Part shown: positions 42,044 through 42,283 of the stretch, in pieces | Numbering within the stretch: the stretch's first letter is position 1 | Layout: every line of letters begins with the position of its first letter | Source of the DNA: Pseudolactococcus raffinolactis NBRC 100932 | Lineage (GTDB): Bacteria > Bacillota > Bacilli > Lactobacillales > Streptococcaceae | Direction: 5' to 3' | Length of the DNA stretch: 42,283 bases | Assembly (NCBI RefSeq): GCF_001591765.1 | Contig: NZ_BCVN01000014.1 | Location: 1-42,283 of the forward strand | The notes under the pieces: model-generated | What the model was told of the DNA's origin: nothing | The model's input: only the letters and a program-made list of their open reading frames with translations | Database searches by the model: none | Made by a program: the position numbers and the translations under genes

Positions 42044-42283
42044 ATGTTTAATTATATCTTAAGTCATTACCATTTACAAGAAAAAGATTGGTTATTTTCA
42101 GATCCCTCCCCTGTTCAAGTCGGTCATCACTTTGAACTTAAGGTTAAGCTAAGTCAACCAGCGACTCAGTGTCCAAGATGCCAAGGGATAAACTTTCATA
42201 GGCACGGTACCACACCGCACCCAAGAAAGGTACAGCTGACAGAATATATGGGATTACCGTGCTTTCTGATGATCACAATTGAG
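42044..42283 (+). CDS. ISL3-family transposase, N-terminal part
   Basis: The first 80 codons are in the window and stay open to its edge. The N-terminal zinc-finger pattern CPRCQG with a following H-R-H-G (about residues 46-58) is that of the zf-ISL3 domain; the DDE catalytic domain would follow outside. AAGGAAAG precedes the ATG. The protein is partial only because the window ends. Confidence 0.85.
   Translation, partial: MFNYILSHYHLQEKDWLFSDPSPVQVGHHFELKVKLSQPATQCPRCQGINFHRHGTTPHPRKVQLTEYMGLPCFLMITIE

Larger units (their letters stand above)
41935..42283 (+). mobile_element. Left end of an ISL3-family insertion sequence (cut by window edge)
   Basis: The transposase beginning at 42044 belongs to the ISL3 family. 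The element probably starts at GGCTCTATAATAAATC (41935-41950), because family ends typically begin GGCTCTT. The right end and target duplication lie outside, so this boundary is tentative. A perfect 14-bp hairpin (41947-41975) with T7 lies just inside the end and could block read-in transcription from frr. Confidence 0.6.

Overview
The window reads as a chromosomal segment of a low-GC lactic coccus, most probably Lactococcus or a close relative. The evidence is AT-rich intergenic DNA, TTGACA/TATAAT promoters with many TGG-extended -10 boxes, strong AGGAGG ribosome sites, Cys-free L32 and L33 proteins, and lactococcal/streptococcal neighbourhoods: pepX divergent from glpF, SNF2 helicase-murC, ytxK-like methylase-ackA, pyrH-frr. 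The radA-yacL-ispD-ispF-gltX order is the Bacillus-type ancestral order. It carries two MEP-pathway isoprenoid genes that, as I recall, standard Lactococcus lactis lacks, so a deeper-branching lactococcal lineage is my guess (inference).

Layout. 1-3.7 kb: tRNA-Leu, an intergenic repeat, an MFS exporter with a small partner gene, a divergent LysR regulator, and ybaB/ebfC. 3.7-8.1 kb: a T-box leader, a YdcF-like membrane protein, three 22-bp palindromes at an exact 40-bp period, and valS. 8.1-11.3 kb: a frameshifted MFS gene, rpmF-rpmG, then a decayed insertion bounded by an 18-bp duplication of the rpmG 3' end and carrying a small putative immunity gene, and finally a MITE-like repeat related in inverted orientation to the one at 0.2 kb. 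11.3-16.8 kb: a polytopic membrane protein and a heterodimeric ABC multidrug exporter. 16.8-24.0 kb: dut-radA, a structured leader, yacL-ispD-aim24-ispF, gltX and a GNAT gene. 24.0-24.5 kb: a holin-like toxin facing an antisense RNA promoter. 24.5-31.4 kb: GATase/pepX, glpF, a CPBP protease, a CppA-like protein and a serine hydrolase. 31.4-42.3 kb: SNF2 helicase, an unknown gene, murC, GNAT, methylase, a second structured leader, ackA, pyrH-frr and the left end of an ISL3-family insertion sequence cut by the window edge.

Most genes are housekeeping: translation (valS, gltX, rpmF, rpmG, frr, tRNA), nucleotide metabolism (dut, pyrH), wall and isoprenoid precursors (murC, ispD, ispF), repair (radA), peptide use (pepX) and overflow metabolism (ackA, with a near-consensus CcpA site). 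The accessory content lies in the intergenic spaces.

The most notable signal is a pair of matching structured leaders directly upstream of yacL and ackA. They share their flanking sequences and an identical 8-bp inner helix. An enclosing 7-bp helix differs at four consecutive pairs, and all four are compensated. The conserved 3' strand can either close the structure or pair with the ribosome site. I know no named RNA class that fits and propose it as an undescribed cis-regulatory RNA. Other observations worth checking are the type I toxin-antitoxin locus, the palindrome array before valS, the rpmG attachment-site scar, two probable leaderless mRNAs, and a 17-bp direct-repeat motif shared by two promoters.
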